Assembly: GCA_933228675.1 (NCBI GenBank)
Contig: OW121745.1
Coordinates: 1,211,346 to 1,275,345, forward strand
Origin: Stomorhina lunata
Lineage: Eukaryota > Arthropoda > Insecta > Diptera > Rhiniidae
Length of the DNA: 64,000 nucleotides
Direction of reading: 5' to 3'
Position numbers and translations under genes: made by a program
Shown: piece after piece, positions 1-11,640 of the stretch
Numbering within the stretch: the first letter of the stretch is position 1
How the letters are laid out: every line of letters begins with the position of its first letter
Notes under the pieces: generated by a model
Told to the model about the DNA's origin: nothing
Seen by the model: only the letters and a program-made list of their open reading frames with translations
Databases searched by the model: none

Positions 1-3000
1 ATAGAAACAAAGTTGAAATTGGATTTAAGTCGGCTAGAAAAATAAGGGGACACGTGTTTAGTACTTTTTTGAAAATGGCACCAATAAGGATAAAAAAGGG
101 TAAAAACTATATTTTGGTACTTTTTTTAACCCATATGTATCTTTTGAACTAATAAACATAGAAACATAATTTATATCGCAACAGATAGATATTAAAAAAC
201 AATTAAATACGTATTTGGTACTTTTGCGATTAATGGGATACAAAAGGGTAAAAAAGGGAAAATATTTAAGGGTAGGTTTTTTGTTTTTAGCTATGGATAT
301 CTTTTAGGCTAATTAAGATAGAAGTATAATTTATTGACTGGTCGATTGAAAAAGAAAAAATAAAATACATTTTTGGTACTTTTTTTAATTTTGGGGGTAA
401 AAATATATCTTCTAAATCAAAAGTGATAGAAACAAAAACTAAATTAGTCTGAGATCAGCACTAAAAATGAAGGGACACGTGTTCGGTACTTTTTTGAAAT
501 TCGACCTTTTAAAGGGTAAAACTGGGTAGAAAAGGGAGAAATTAGTAACATCATATCTCCGAAACTAACACCGATGCAAACGAAGTTTAAATTGGATTTG
601 AATCGGATAAAAAAATAAATGGCCACGTATTTGGTACTATTTCAAAAATGGTACTAATAAGAATAAAAAAGGGTAAAAACTATATTTTGGTACTTTTTTA
701 ACCCATATATATCTTTTGAACTAATAAACATAGAAACATAATTTATATCGCAACTGATAGGCATTAAAAAACTATTAAACACGTATTTGGTACTTTTGCG
801 ATTAATGTGGGACGAAAGGGTAAAAAAAAGGGAAAATATTCAAGAGTAGGTTTTTTGCTTTTTAGCTAAGAATATCTTTTCGGCTAATGAAGCCAGAAGC
901 ATAATTTATTGGCTGGTAAATTGGCACTGAAAAAAGTAAAATAAGTGTCTGGTACTTTTTTTAATTTTGGGGGTAAAAATCAGTGAAAAATATATCTTCT
1001 TAGCCAAAAGTGATAGAAACAACAACTAAATCGGTCTAAAATCGGCACTTTAAATTAAGGGACATGTATTCGGTACTTTTTTCTTTAATTCGGCCGTTTT
1101 GGGGTTAAAACAGGGAAAAAATGGGAAATATTAGTAACGTCATATCTCCGAAATTCAAAACGATAGGAATAGAGTTGAAATTTGCTTCGGATGGACTGAA
1201 AAAAAACGAGAAATGTATTTGGTACTTTTTTGAATATGGTACTAATAAGGGTAAAAAAGGGCAAAAACTATATTTTGGTACTTTTTTTGAACCCATACGT
1301 ATCTTTTGAAATAACAAACATAGAGAAACAGTAAACGTCACAATTGATAAGTAACAAAGAATTATTAGACACGTATTTGGTACTTTTACGATAATTGAGG
1401 TAAAAAAGATAAAAACTGGGAAATATTCAAGGGTAGGTTTTTAACTAATGAAGCCAGAACTATAATTTACAGACGGGTGGATTCATATTGAAAAAGTAAA
1501 TTGAAAAAAATTGAAAAAGAAAATGGATAAATTAGTAACATCATATCTCCGAAATTTACATCGTTAGAAACAAAGTTGAAATTGGATTTGGATCATCTTG
1601 CAAAAAAAGGGGACACGAGTTTGGTACTTTTTTGGAAATGAAACTAATAAGGGAGAAAAGGGGAAAAAACTATATTTTGGTACTTTATTAACCCTATAAG
1701 TATCTCTTGAACTAATAAACATAAATACTCTATTTACATCACAATTGATAAGGACTAACAAAAATTAAGAAGGTGCTTCGCGCTTTTACGATAAATGAGG
1801 CACAAAAGAGTAAAAACTATGAATATCATTTTAACAAATAAAGCCAGAAGTATAATTTACAGACAGGTCTATTCACATTGCAGAAGTATAAGACACGCGA
1901 TTGATTCCTTTTTTTAATTTTTGGAGTAAAAAGGGGGAAAATCGGTAACGTAATGTCTCATAAATCAAAAGTGATAGAAACAAAGATTAAATTGGTCTAT
2001 GATCAGCTTTAAAAATTAAAGGACACGGGTTCGGTATTTTTTTTTTTAATTTGGCCGCTTATGGTTAAAACAGGCTAGAAAATGAATAAATCATATAATC
2101 GGCTAGAAAATGAAAGGGACATGTGTTCTGTACTTTTTTTGGAAATGGCACTAATAAGGGCAAAAAGGGTAAAAACTATATTTTTGTACTTTTTTTTAAC
2201 CCATGCGTATCTTTTTAACTTATGAACATAAAGACTGACTTTATGCCACAATCAATAAGTATTAACAAAATATTAAACATGTGCTTGGTACTTTTACGAT
2301 AAATGGCGTTCCAAAAGGTGAAAACGGGAAAATATTCATTTAAGCTAATGAAGTCAGAAGTATAAATTAGAGATGTGTCAATCAAAGGGGTAAAAAGGGA
2401 AAAATCGATGACATTATATCTTCTAAACCTAATGGATGGAAACAAACAATAAAATGGTCTAAGATCAGCCCTAAAAATTAAGGGACTTTTCAGTACTTTT
2501 TGCAAATTAAACAGTTTTGGGGTTAAAATAGGGTAGAAAATAAAAACATTAGTAAAGTTATATCTCTGATACTAATATCGACAGAAAAAAATTTAAATTG
2601 GATTTAGATCGAATAGAAATATAAAAAGTCATGTTTTTAGTAGGTACTTTTCGTAAATGAGCTAAAAATAGGGAATAAAAAGGATAAAAACTAAATTTTG
2701 GTACTTTTTTGACTCATATATAATTTTTGAATCAATTATTATAGAAACAAAATTTATACCGCAATCGAAAATAACAAAAACGGGTCAAAAATTTAAAGAT
2801 AGGTTTTTTCCTTTTAAACTGTGCATGTTGTTTAAATCAATAAAATAATAAATAAATCAATGATTTATGGACTGTTCTATTGACATTGAAGAAATATGTG
2901 ACAGGTGTTTGGTATTTTTTTCAATTAACAAAAATGGAGTTAAGATCAGCAATAAAAATATTAGGACATGTATCCGGATTTTGTTTTAATTTGGCTGATC

Positions 3001-3312
3001 AGGGGTAAACAACGGGTAAAAAAAGGAAACTTTTGTAAAATATTCAAAATTAAAAGCGACAAGAACAAGCTTTAAATTGGGTTGGCAATCAAAATTGGGT
3101 CAGCTACAAAAATAAGGGAGGCGTGTGTAGTACTTTTTTGAAAAACTAGAGGGTAGGTACTTATTTTGTCCTATATGTATCTTAAGAACCAATAAGTATT
3201 TAATTTAATTTATATCGGAATTGATAAATAAGTGAAAAAGTTATTTTGGTAAATTTTGTAACTTTGTCAATTCAAATGGTGCCGCTAACGAAGTAGCGGG
3301 TTATAAAGCTAG
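1..3312 (+). mobile_element. Helitron-1 copy 1 (3' part, non-autonomous)
   Basis: Non-coding rolling-circle element cut by the window start. It is built of diverged monomers, each carrying a core like CACGTGTTTGGTACTTTTT, with a higher-order period near 570-585 bp in the first 1.3 kb (compare the blocks starting near 51, 621 and 1203). The 3' end shows the Helitron signature: a 6-bp stem hairpin at 3282-3299, nine bases, then CTAG at 3309-3312 followed by host T. Sequence after the T continues a minus-strand HINE-B, so this Helitron inserted into that element. No Rep/helicase coding sequence is present. A reverse-complement copy with the same end lies at 15031-18282. Confidence 0.8.
3282..3312 (+). 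other. Helitron-1 3' terminal hairpin and CTAG end
   Basis: Stem CCGCTA (3282-3287), loop ACGAAG, stem TAGCGG (3294-3299), spacer GTTATAAAG, then CTAG|T. Hairpin plus CTRR with a downstream T is the known Helitron terminator. The same structure occurs in reverse at 15031-15061. Confidence 0.85.
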
Positions 3313-4482
3313 TAGTTTATAATTTAACAGCTTTTAGCTGGCGTTTGTGGCATTTTAGTGGTTACCAGGAGCGGTTTTTGAAAGCTATGGTCAAAAATGG
3401 ACCAATTCGTATAAAATTTGACATACTGACTGAAAGTTGCATAAAACTTCTCTGCTCTAAATTTAGTAGTCATAGATTTTACAATTTTATTCAATTTATC
3501 AGCATAAATTTGATTCCCGGGGCAGGGTTATATGGGAGCTCTAACTAAATGTGAACCGATTTTACACATTGTCAGCACACAATTTCTTTAACATATCGAA
3601 AATACTTTTGCTAAATTCTGTCTCTCTAGCTCTTGTAGTATCGCGCTTTTCTCTGACGGAGGACGGACATAAACCGTCTTTTCTTTTTGTATTTTTGTGT
3701 TTCCGTAAGTTTATAGAAACCGATTGCAACAAAATTTTGCAAACTCCTTGGTATTGACATAAAACTTCCTTTTGTGAAATTTTGCTGCTGTAGCCCTTTT
3801 CGTTAAGGCGCTATCGCGCTTTTATCTGACGGACAGACGGACATAAATCCCCTTTTCTTTTTGTATTTTTGTGTTTCTGTAAGTTTTTTTATATGGGAGC
3901 TATGGTCAAATGATGACCGATTGTGACTAAATTTTGCACACTGGTTGGCATTGACATAAGACCTCCTCCTTAGTGGTTATATCTCTTATAGTTTTGGATT
4001 TATTGGCATTTAAGTGTATTTTAGGTGAAATTGTGGCTGTTTCCGTAAGTTTTTTGTATGGGAGCTATGACTAAATGTGGACCGATTTTGATGAAATTTT
4101 ATATGCCTAGTGTCTATGCAGAACTTCTATATACCAAATTTCATCAGAGCTATTATAGTTTATTATTTATTAGCAAATAAGCGATTAGCGTAGACGAGAT
4201 TATACGGGAGCTATGGTCAAATGTGAACAGATTTTGCTCAATTTCAATACTAAAATTTTCTCAGAGAAGAAAAATGTTTCTACTAAGTTTCAGTGAGCTA
4301 GCTCCTTTCGCTTAGGCGTTATCGTGATCTCAACAGACAGAAGGACATCGCTCAATTGTCTTAGAATTTCATAAGGATTCAAAATATATATCGATTTTGA
4401 TTTTTGAGCCAATATTAAGGAAATTACAAACGGAATGACAATCTCAATATACCCCCCATTCTTTTTGATGGTGGGTATAAAA
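3313..4482 (-). mobile_element. HINE-B copy 1 (Helentron-derived, 5' part)
   Basis: Minus-strand non-autonomous Helentron-like element. Its 5' end (right side) reads, reversed, TTTTTATACCCACCATCAAAAA, matching the starts of the 40.85-kb and 61.2-kb copies. The inside contains the family phrases GGGAGCTATGGTCAAATG and GTTTCCGTAAGTTTTTT. The 3' part is missing because Helitron-1 is inserted at 3312/3313. Small open frames at 3345-3757 shift or break against the other copies and are not treated as genes. Confidence 0.75.
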
Positions 4483-4881
4483 ATGACAAATATGGATGAT
4501 AAGATGAAAACGATTTAACCTAATTAATAAAAGTTTTAAATGTGGTTATTTTCATACTATAGGCTTTTTGAATTTTTTTGAAAATTGACCAACGGTGACC
4601 TTGAAATTGGAAAATAGGGATAAAATTCCCCTTTTCTTTAAAATTGTATATCTTGAGAACGGCTGAACTACATTTTTTTCTAAATGTTTTTTTTTTTAGT
4701 CCAAGTTAGGATTATACATTCTACATTTACCAAATATGCAAATACATTAATAAAGGATTCAATTTAAAAAATTAATAAGTATATTTAATAATTCTTAATT
4801 TTTAAAGAAAGTGTTAACACAGTAATAAGTTAAAAACTTTAACTGCCAACCCAGCCAACGCCGGGTAAAATCAGCAAGTTT
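4483..4881 (+). mobile_element. Helitron-2 3' fragment with degenerate end
   Basis: The sequence matches the last ~300 bp of the intact Helitron-2 end at 55500-55799. The terminal hairpin is eroded (AACCCAGCCAACGCCGGGT) and the expected CTAG reads CAAG at 4878-4881, followed by T. HINE-B copy 1 joins directly at 4482/4483, within a run typical of the internal Helitron-2 repeats, so HINE-B probably inserted into this Helitron. Confidence 0.65.
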
Positions 4882-5060
4882 GTAATTAGCTAAGGAACCA
4901 ACACTTTTTGAGTGAGGAATTCCTTTTTCAATTTGGAAATTTCTGAAATCTGCAGAAATAAGGTGAAATGCAGCGTTTCTCACATTCAAAAGCTATATAT
5001 TTTAAATTTGGAAATTTCTGAAATCTGCAGAAATAAATTCAAATTTCAAATTCAAAAGCT

Positions 5061-6054
5061 ATATATTTAACTTTTTTGAACGTGTCTAGATATCAAAAAT
5101 TGGTCATAAAGACTCCTTGCACAATACATTTTATTTGGTTTTTTCGATGTTGGTATATTCAGAAAAAAATTAGACGAAATACTCCTGAACAAATTTTTAA
5201 GTTTTTATTCTTAAAAGTGCGATTTCAGTTTGTGTCCTTAAAATAGCGCCATCTTTCAATAGAATTCAGAAATAAAGAAGTCGTAGAACAAACAATATTT
5301 TTATAACCTTAGAGATTTATTTTCCACAACATAAAAGTTATTTTTTGCAAAAAGCCGTTTTTGAGATATTGCTAATTATAAAATTTGAGTTAAAAATTTT
5401 AATTTGTTGGCACAAGATAGTCTTTATGACTTATTTTTGCTATCTAGACAAGTTCAAATTATATTAGTGTGTTCACAAAAGTTTTATCTTTAACGTGGTT
5501 ACAATTTTCCCAAATATAGTGTAGGAAAAATCAAGATTTCCAAAAAGTTAGGATCAAAAAACTTAAAAAAAAAATTGTTCTTTAACTTAAAAAAAAAAAT
5601 GACTGAAATGCAAGAAATATTCTCTATACTCTTAGCTTCATTTTTGCTGAACATTGTAGAGCGATATTTTTATGTGCCTTTTTTAGGCATCATGCTAATA
5701 TTGCGAAACTTTGGAGGTCCATACAAATAAAACGGTCACTAACATGGCCAAACTAAGTATGGGCCTTGACTACAATTTGATAGTAGAATATTACCCATAT
5801 AGTCACGACCTTGGACTTTTTACACTGTTGTCCAGTCTAATTAATGCGAATGGAAGTCTAAAAAAACACTTTTTACTCAAGTTTGAGGCTTGCCTTGCTG
5901 ATAGCGCTCCTTAGCTTTAAATAAATTGTTACAATCTGCAGCAAAAATGAATGTGTACCCTTACAGCACCTAGAAAGAAGATTGTTTAGTTCAACTCGCA
6001 AACAACGTCTTAAAAAACACAATCGGGATTTTAAATCAAAATAGCTGTAAATTC
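5061..6054. repeat. Spacer with dispersed non-coding repeat (5100-5395)
   Basis: No gene is supported here. About 5110-5395 is clearly similar, in the same orientation, to 22075-22350, sharing TTTTTCGATGTTGGTA, ATACTCCTGAACAAA, AATAGCGCCATCTTT and GCAAAAAGCCGTTTTTGA. The remainder (5400-6050) is AT-rich and unassigned. Open frames of 67-75 codons at 5711-6100 show no recognisable family. Confidence 0.5.
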
Positions 6055-6197
6055 GTGGAAAAGTTAAATATATAGCTTTTGAATTTGAGAAACGCTGCAT
6101 TTCACCTTATTTGTGCAGATTTCAGATATTTCCAAATTGAAAAAGGAACTCCTCACCCAAAAAGTGTTGGTTCCTTTATTATTATATTTATTACAAA

Positions 6198-7695
6198 CTA
6201 GCTGATTTTACTTTTTACTGTGTTAACACTTTCTTAAAAAATTAACAATTATTAAGTATTTTTATTAATTTTTTAAATTGAATCATTTATTAATGTATTT
6301 GCATATTTGGTAAGTATGTTAAATTTTTCTTAATGTATAATCCTAACTTGGACTAAAAAAAAACATTTAGAAAAAAATGTGGTCCAGCCGTTCTCAAGAT
6401 ATACAATTTTAAAGAAAAGGGGAATTTTATCCCCATTTTCCAATTTCAAGGTCACCGTTGGTCCATTTTCAAAAAAAAATCAAAAAGCCCATAGTATGAA
6501 AATGACCACATTTAAAACTTTAATTAATTAGGTTAAATCGTTTCCATCTTATTATCCATATTTGTCATTTTTAATATTTGACATATTTGGGTGGGGTCAC
6601 GCCCACTTGAGATTTAAAAAAAGCCTGGATTATTTTATCCGCCAGTCAAGCCTTAAAATACTGTCAAAATTTAAGAAAAATCCGTCCTCAGGGTCTTCTT
6701 GTTTGTCATTTTTAATATTTGACTTGTATAGGGGGAGGGGGGGGGGGGGTTATGCTCACTTAAGATTTAAACAAATTTTGCCTATTTTAAAACCTTAATA
6801 CACTGTCAAAATTTTAGAAAAATCAGTTCGGTCGGTCATCCATATTTGTCATTTTTAATATATGAGTTATATGGGGGAAGCACCGCCCAATTGAGATTTT
6901 AGAAAAAAATCTTTCCTATTTTAACCACCGCTCACACCTTAATTTCAGAAAAATCGGTCAGTTCCGTCATCCATATTTGTCATTTTAAATATTTGACTTA
7001 TATGGGAGGGAGATTTCAAAAAAAAAAATTCAAAAAAACCTGACCTAGTTTACCCACCGGTTACACCTTAATATACTGTCAAAATTTCAGAAAAATCGAT
7101 CCGCTCGGTCATCTATATTTGTCATTTTAATATATGCGTTATATGGGAGGAGTCACGCCCACTTGAGATTCCAGAAAAAAAATTGCTTATTTTACCACAG
7201 GTCACATATATTTGCCATCTATATATATTTGTCATTTTTAATATGAGTTATATGGGAGGGGTCACGCCCACTTGAGATTTCAGAAAAAACTCTAGGCTAT
7301 TTTAACTACCGGTCACACCTTACTCCACTGTCAAAATTTCAGAAAAATCGGTCGGTTTGATCATCCATATTTGTATGTTTAAAATCTGACTTATATGGGA
7401 GGGGTCACGCCCACTTGAGATTTGGAAAAAAAAATGGTCTATTTTATCCATCGGTGACACCTTAACATACTGTCAAAATTTCAGAAAAATCGGGAATCTT
7501 GGTCATTTTTAATATATGAGTTATATGGGAGGGATCACGCCCACTTGAGATTTCGAAAAAAAATTTAGCCTATAGTCACCACCGGCCACACCATACTACA
7601 CTGTCATTCAGAAAAATCGGTCCGCTAGTTTCGGAGATCCTTCCCAACAAACAACATACAAACAAACAGACGCGGACATTTTTTACAGATATAGA
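6198..7695 (-). mobile_element. Helitron-2, nearly complete, with internal ~130-bp tandem repeats
   Basis: On the minus strand the element starts with TCTATATCTGTAAAAAATG (host T at 7696 on the plus strand) and ends with CTAG (6198-6201) next to host A at 6197, fitting A^T insertion. The middle (6540-7620) is a diverged tandem array of about 130-150 bp units. Each carries GTCACGCCCACTTGAGATTT and a phrase like CATCCATATTTGTCATTTTT. A long G tract interrupts one unit near 6730. No Rep/helicase gene is present. Related pieces are at 4483, 37834, 38941 and 55150. Confidence 0.75.
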
Positions 7696-7802
7696 TAGAA
7701 GATAGAAGAAGATAAAAAATATTTTGCTAGAATTTCTTAACAAATACCCGGGTGCGTATGTTTAAGCTAAAGTAATTCGCGATTGCATTACAAACCAAGA
7801 TT

Positions 7803-8266
7803 TTGTTCAAAAACTTAAGATTTTTGTCGTTATTCATGCAGATTGCATTGAACCACATATATATAAGTAGTATTAAAGTCATTTCAGCATCGGATCATAA
7901 TCAATTAAAGAAGACGTTAAATGATATTTTTTATAATATAGAAAGTAGATCTATAATCAAAACTTTTATTTCGCTTTTAAGGAGGATTAGCTTAATTTAT
8001 TATCAAAGGACATTTAAACAAATAATACCTTCTTTCAATGCGTTTTGGCCGCTGCTAGGGATTCTATGTCACAAAGGTATATCAACCCATCACTCGATGA
8101 TGATGTTGAAAGAGTTTTTGCAATTGTGAAAAGAAATGAGAATATGGCGCCCCACATAGAAATTTACACAAGATCTCAGCAAGTGAAATCCCGTAAAAAC
8201 AAATACATTCATCATCTAATTTGCAAAAAATTATCCAACAAAACAAGAGTTAGAAAGTGGTAAAGT
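7803..8266 (+). pseudogene. Unrecognised coding-like remnant with frame change
   Basis: Two overlapping open frames run in succession. The first covers 7803-8129 and includes segments such as SIIKTFISLLRRISLIYY. The second covers about 8045-8263 and contains SLDDDVERVFAIVKRNE, then a lysine/arginine-rich tail ending VRKW and a TAA stop. Composition is more protein-like than the surrounding repeats, and the switch between frames near 8045-8129 could be a frameshift. I do not recognise a family. It lies just left of the hAT-like insertion at 8376. It could be the decayed end of a gene or of a transposon protein, or chance. Confidence 0.25.
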
Positions 8267-8503
8267 ATTTATCAAGCAACAATTTCATGGCAATGCAAAA
8301 TGGAATGCAAGTATTCAAAGGACATTGTAGCAAAAATTAAAGGACTGTCCTTTAGAAAAAAGGACGGGTGGTCACCAGTGTGGCCATTTTGGCATTTTTG
8401 CGGCAAGATTTAGCATTTTGATTTTTAATTTAGCTGCAAATTTTCCATTTTGCAGTTTGCATTTTCCTTAGCATTTTTCAATTAAATTTTTAGCATTCCT
8501 TTT

Positions 8504-8641
8504 TTATACCCTTCACCAATAGGTGAAAGGGTATTATAAGTTTGTGATTCCGTTTGTAATTTTTTTATTAGTGATCGTAGACCCCATAAAAATTATACCG
8601 ATCGACTCAGAATCGGGAGGAGAATCGATTAAACGATGTCC

Positions 8642-8680
<39 letters not shown>

Positions 8681-11106
8681 CGTCTGTCTGTCTGTTGAAA
8701 TCAAGTTTCTGAAGCCCCTGGAGGATGGACTTACATAAATTATATATCAGATTATAGGAAATTCTCCCGCAATGAACGCTATTAAATTTCATTAAAATCG
8801 GTTTATTAACACCGAAAATATCGAAAAAATACCAAAAATTAGACGAAAATTTTAAAATTTTTGATTGAAACACACTTTTAAATAACAAGAGAAAAAAGAT
8901 ACTCCTGGTGTACATGTTATAATATGTTATATATCAGATTGTAGGAAATAGTTTGCCAAAGCACTCTGTAAAATTTTATCAAAATCGGTCCATAAACAAC
9001 TGAGATATCGCCAAAACACTGAACTTGATGTATCGCAAATTGCCCAAAGTTCGCATTAGAGAATGTTTGTTGAAAAAATGAAATGCAGAAATAGGAAAAA
9101 CCATCCCCCTTTAGCACGGACCTACATAAATTTTATATCAGATTTTAGGAAATTCCCCCGCCAAGCACGTTATTAAATTTTATCAAAAGCGGTCCATAAT
9201 CAATTGAGATATCGCCATAACACTACATTTGAGGTACAGCAAATTGCCCAAAGTACGTGTCTAAGAAATTTTGTTTACATTTTGTAAGTATTGTTTCAGC
9301 GATATCTCAGGTGTTTATGGACCGATTGTGATGAAATTTGACATCGTTCTTTGTGTGAGGATTTTCTAAATCTGATATATAAACTCCACAAATCTGATTA
9401 CGATTACCATTCAAATTGTACCGATCAACTCAGAATCGGCAGGAGTATCGATTTCGCAACCAAAGTCTGTCCGTCCGTCTGTTTGTCTGTCTGTCCGTCT
9501 GTTTGTTTGTCCGTCCGTCCGTCTGTTTTTTTGTCCGTCCGTCCGTCTGTTTTTTTGTCCGTCCTTCTACCTGTCTGTAATTTTTTCTGTTGTAGTCAAG
9601 TTTTTGGAGCTCCTGTTTTGTCGATATCTCAGGTGTTTATTTTGATGAAATTTAATAGCGTCCTTAGCAGGGGATTACCTAAATCCTGATGCATTCGGTA
9701 ATTTGTGGTAGATATAATTTAGCGTTTAAGCGATGGTGTTTTGATCGACAATGATAAAATTCAGGGTGGGACAATATCCTAAAATTTTGTGTAAAATCCA
9801 GGAGCTCCACAAATCTGATTTTAGCAGACAGACACTGCATTAACCTTAATTTTGTGTCTGACTTTTGAACATTATGATAACATTTGAGAATGTATTATAT
9901 ATCAAATTATAGGTAATCTTCCTAGGAAGTACAAAAATGATATCCGTCCAAAACCTACATATGTATGTAAGTATCTCACATATCAACGAAAATTTAAATT
10001 TTTTAATTGCAATTGGGAGAAATCCGTTCACGTTTGACAATTGTTCCCGTATAACTTCGCCTAAGATACGATGATGACATTTAGTATAAAGACGTTGTAC
10101 AATATTAATATTCAGGGCCATAGCGCCTAAAATAAACTTTCTAGAGGGACAACATTTGACAAAAGTATTTCTGATCTCTTGAAAAGTTCGATATTGAAAA
10201 TGGGCGAGCTCTATTCACATTTAGTGAAATCTCCCAATCGATTTAATGCTGATAAATTAAATCACATTAAAATTGCACAAGGAACTAGAGCAAAACTTTC
10301 CAAACATCCATCGGACAGATCGAAAGAACAATACATCCCAAATATTATTGATGAAGTGTCCATTTTAATTAATTAACTAACTTCAGATTAATAAGCAAAT
10401 CTTTAATAACTTTTCCGACAAAGCTGATATCCATCCATTCAAAAGCTATATATTTCATGTATGTATCTAAAACTAAGAGTGTATACCCTATAATTTTAAG
10501 GCTTATCATTGTTAAAGCTTTGACCTAAATCAGTCCGCTAACTTCAGAGTTTTACATAACTAATTAAGAACTTTTACTAGTTGGATAATTCGTACGAATT
10601 AAAGTGCACGACCCTCACTGGGCACTGTGTTTTTGGGTTGCATGCCAGAATACTTAAACTTCATCAAATCGATGTGCTATTGCAAATGTAAGGGCATCTA
10701 CATTTTGAAGCATCTTTTCTGCATGGTTTATCTGGTCTATCGAACTTTATTAAATGTTCGTAAAATATGTGTCTATTTTATTTCGAAGCTACTGGCTGGC
10801 TTAAATATGCATTCTCTACTTGTAGTCTAGTAATCATTATCTTTCACAAAGGGACCACTTTAGAACCCAAGTGAAGCTTCCGTAGACATCAGCCACCTGC
10901 CCAACCTAACCTTTGGGTGCATAACTATTCTAGATGATGACGCCACCGAAAAGCTTTTCTTTTTCCGACTCTTAATTTTAAAGACTCTTTGCATATAATA
11001 CTAGTATAACCAAATTTTGCTAGGAATTACATTAAGAACTTTTGCAACACCATTGGTGAAGGGTATCCAAGATTCGGCAAAGCCGAATATACCACTCTTA
11101 CTTGTT
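8504..11106 (+). mobile_element. HINE-A copy 1 (DINE-1-like Helentron derivative)
   Basis: It starts TATACCCTTCACCAATAGG and ends GAAGGGTATCC, then a hairpin ATTCGGC-AAA-GCCGAAT, then ATACCACTCTTACTTGTT. This layout (terminal sub-repeats TATACCC/GGGTAT, GTCT microsatellites near the front, 3' hairpin, CTTGTT end, insertion in a T run) is that of DINE-1/HINE elements. Other copies in the window are at 18283, 45459, 46514 and 58662. The recurrent 65-67-codon frame at 10627-10830 carries a stop in the 18.6-kb copy, so I do not call it a gene. Confidence 0.85.
8637..9580 (+). repeat. GTCT/GTCC microsatellites of HINE-A1
   Basis: (GTCT)n/(GTCC)n tracts lie at 8637-8694 and 9465-9580. Corresponding tracts occur in every HINE-A here (for example 45595-45650, 46420-46508, 46653-46702, 47470-47540, 58758-58795 and 59553-59620). 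Internal microsatellites are a recognised DINE-1/HINE feature. Confidence 0.8.
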
Positions 11107-11324
11107 TTTTATTCAAAATATTTATTTACTCAAATAAGTATTCCTAATTTCAAAGTCCACCACAATTTTTTTGTTGCTTAAACATTTAAATAAGTGACCC
11201 CGGCACTAAAGTGAATGGAAATGGCATCAGATAGATTATGTGTCAGAAAAAAATTTAATTTGCTACAACTGCAGAAGAGTACATTATAAAGGGCCCAAAA
11301 GACATCCTTATTTTTGTACATATC

Positions 11325-11640
11325 TAACGCATAGAAATATTAGTGTTAGATCCAAAAGGTCTAGAATCACTTCCTGAGTCGATTTAAAGATGTCTGACGG
11401 CTGGCTGAACACCAATGCAAACCTTATAATCAAAGTACAGGTAGCATATCTAAAGATAATTTGACACAAAAAAATCTTTTGGTCATGGGACCATGGCTAT
11501 TGAAATTCATCAAATTCGGTCAATTGTTTAGGTCTTACTTCCTGAAGTCACACAGAAATCACTTTACGAAATTTCGGTGGAATTGGTCCATATTTGTATA
11601 TAGCTACCATACAAACTATTTTGTTAAAAGTCACTAAATG
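11325..11640 (+). mobile_element. HINE-C fragment
   Basis: Partial match to the HINE-C at 50929-53590: GCATAGAAATATT, CTTCCTGAGTCGATTT against CTCCCTGAGTTGTTTT, a GGCTGGCTG stretch, AAAGATAATTTGA, and a TCCATATTTG...CATACAA block. Neither terminus is visible. It lies inside the hAT-like element, downstream of HINE-A1. Confidence 0.5.

Larger units (their letters stand above)
4483..6565. repeat. Large inverted duplication with ~1-kb spacer
   Basis: The left arm, about 4483-5060, is repeated in reverse at about 6055-6565. Each arm holds the end of a Helitron-2 and also ~180 bp of the same flanking DNA, including matching words such as TGAAATGCAGCGTTTCTCA. Because the flank is shared, this is a segment duplicated in inverted orientation after insertion, not two independent insertions. 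The right arm has lost the Helitron hairpin but kept CTAG (6198-6201, reversed); the left arm kept a degraded hairpin and lost CTAG. Confidence 0.75.

Noticed and set aside
8607..8915. Frames rich in DRQTDRQTD or PSVCLSVC repeats (here and at 9351, 45479, 46354, 58584, 59507)
   Set aside because: Translations of the GTCT/GTCC microsatellites in HINE elements.
10627..10830. 67-codon frame recurring at 48604, 50262 and 60699
   Set aside because: It lies in HINE-A and recurs because the copies are young; the equivalent place in the 18.6-kb copy has a TAA stop, and no motif or signal supports a protein.
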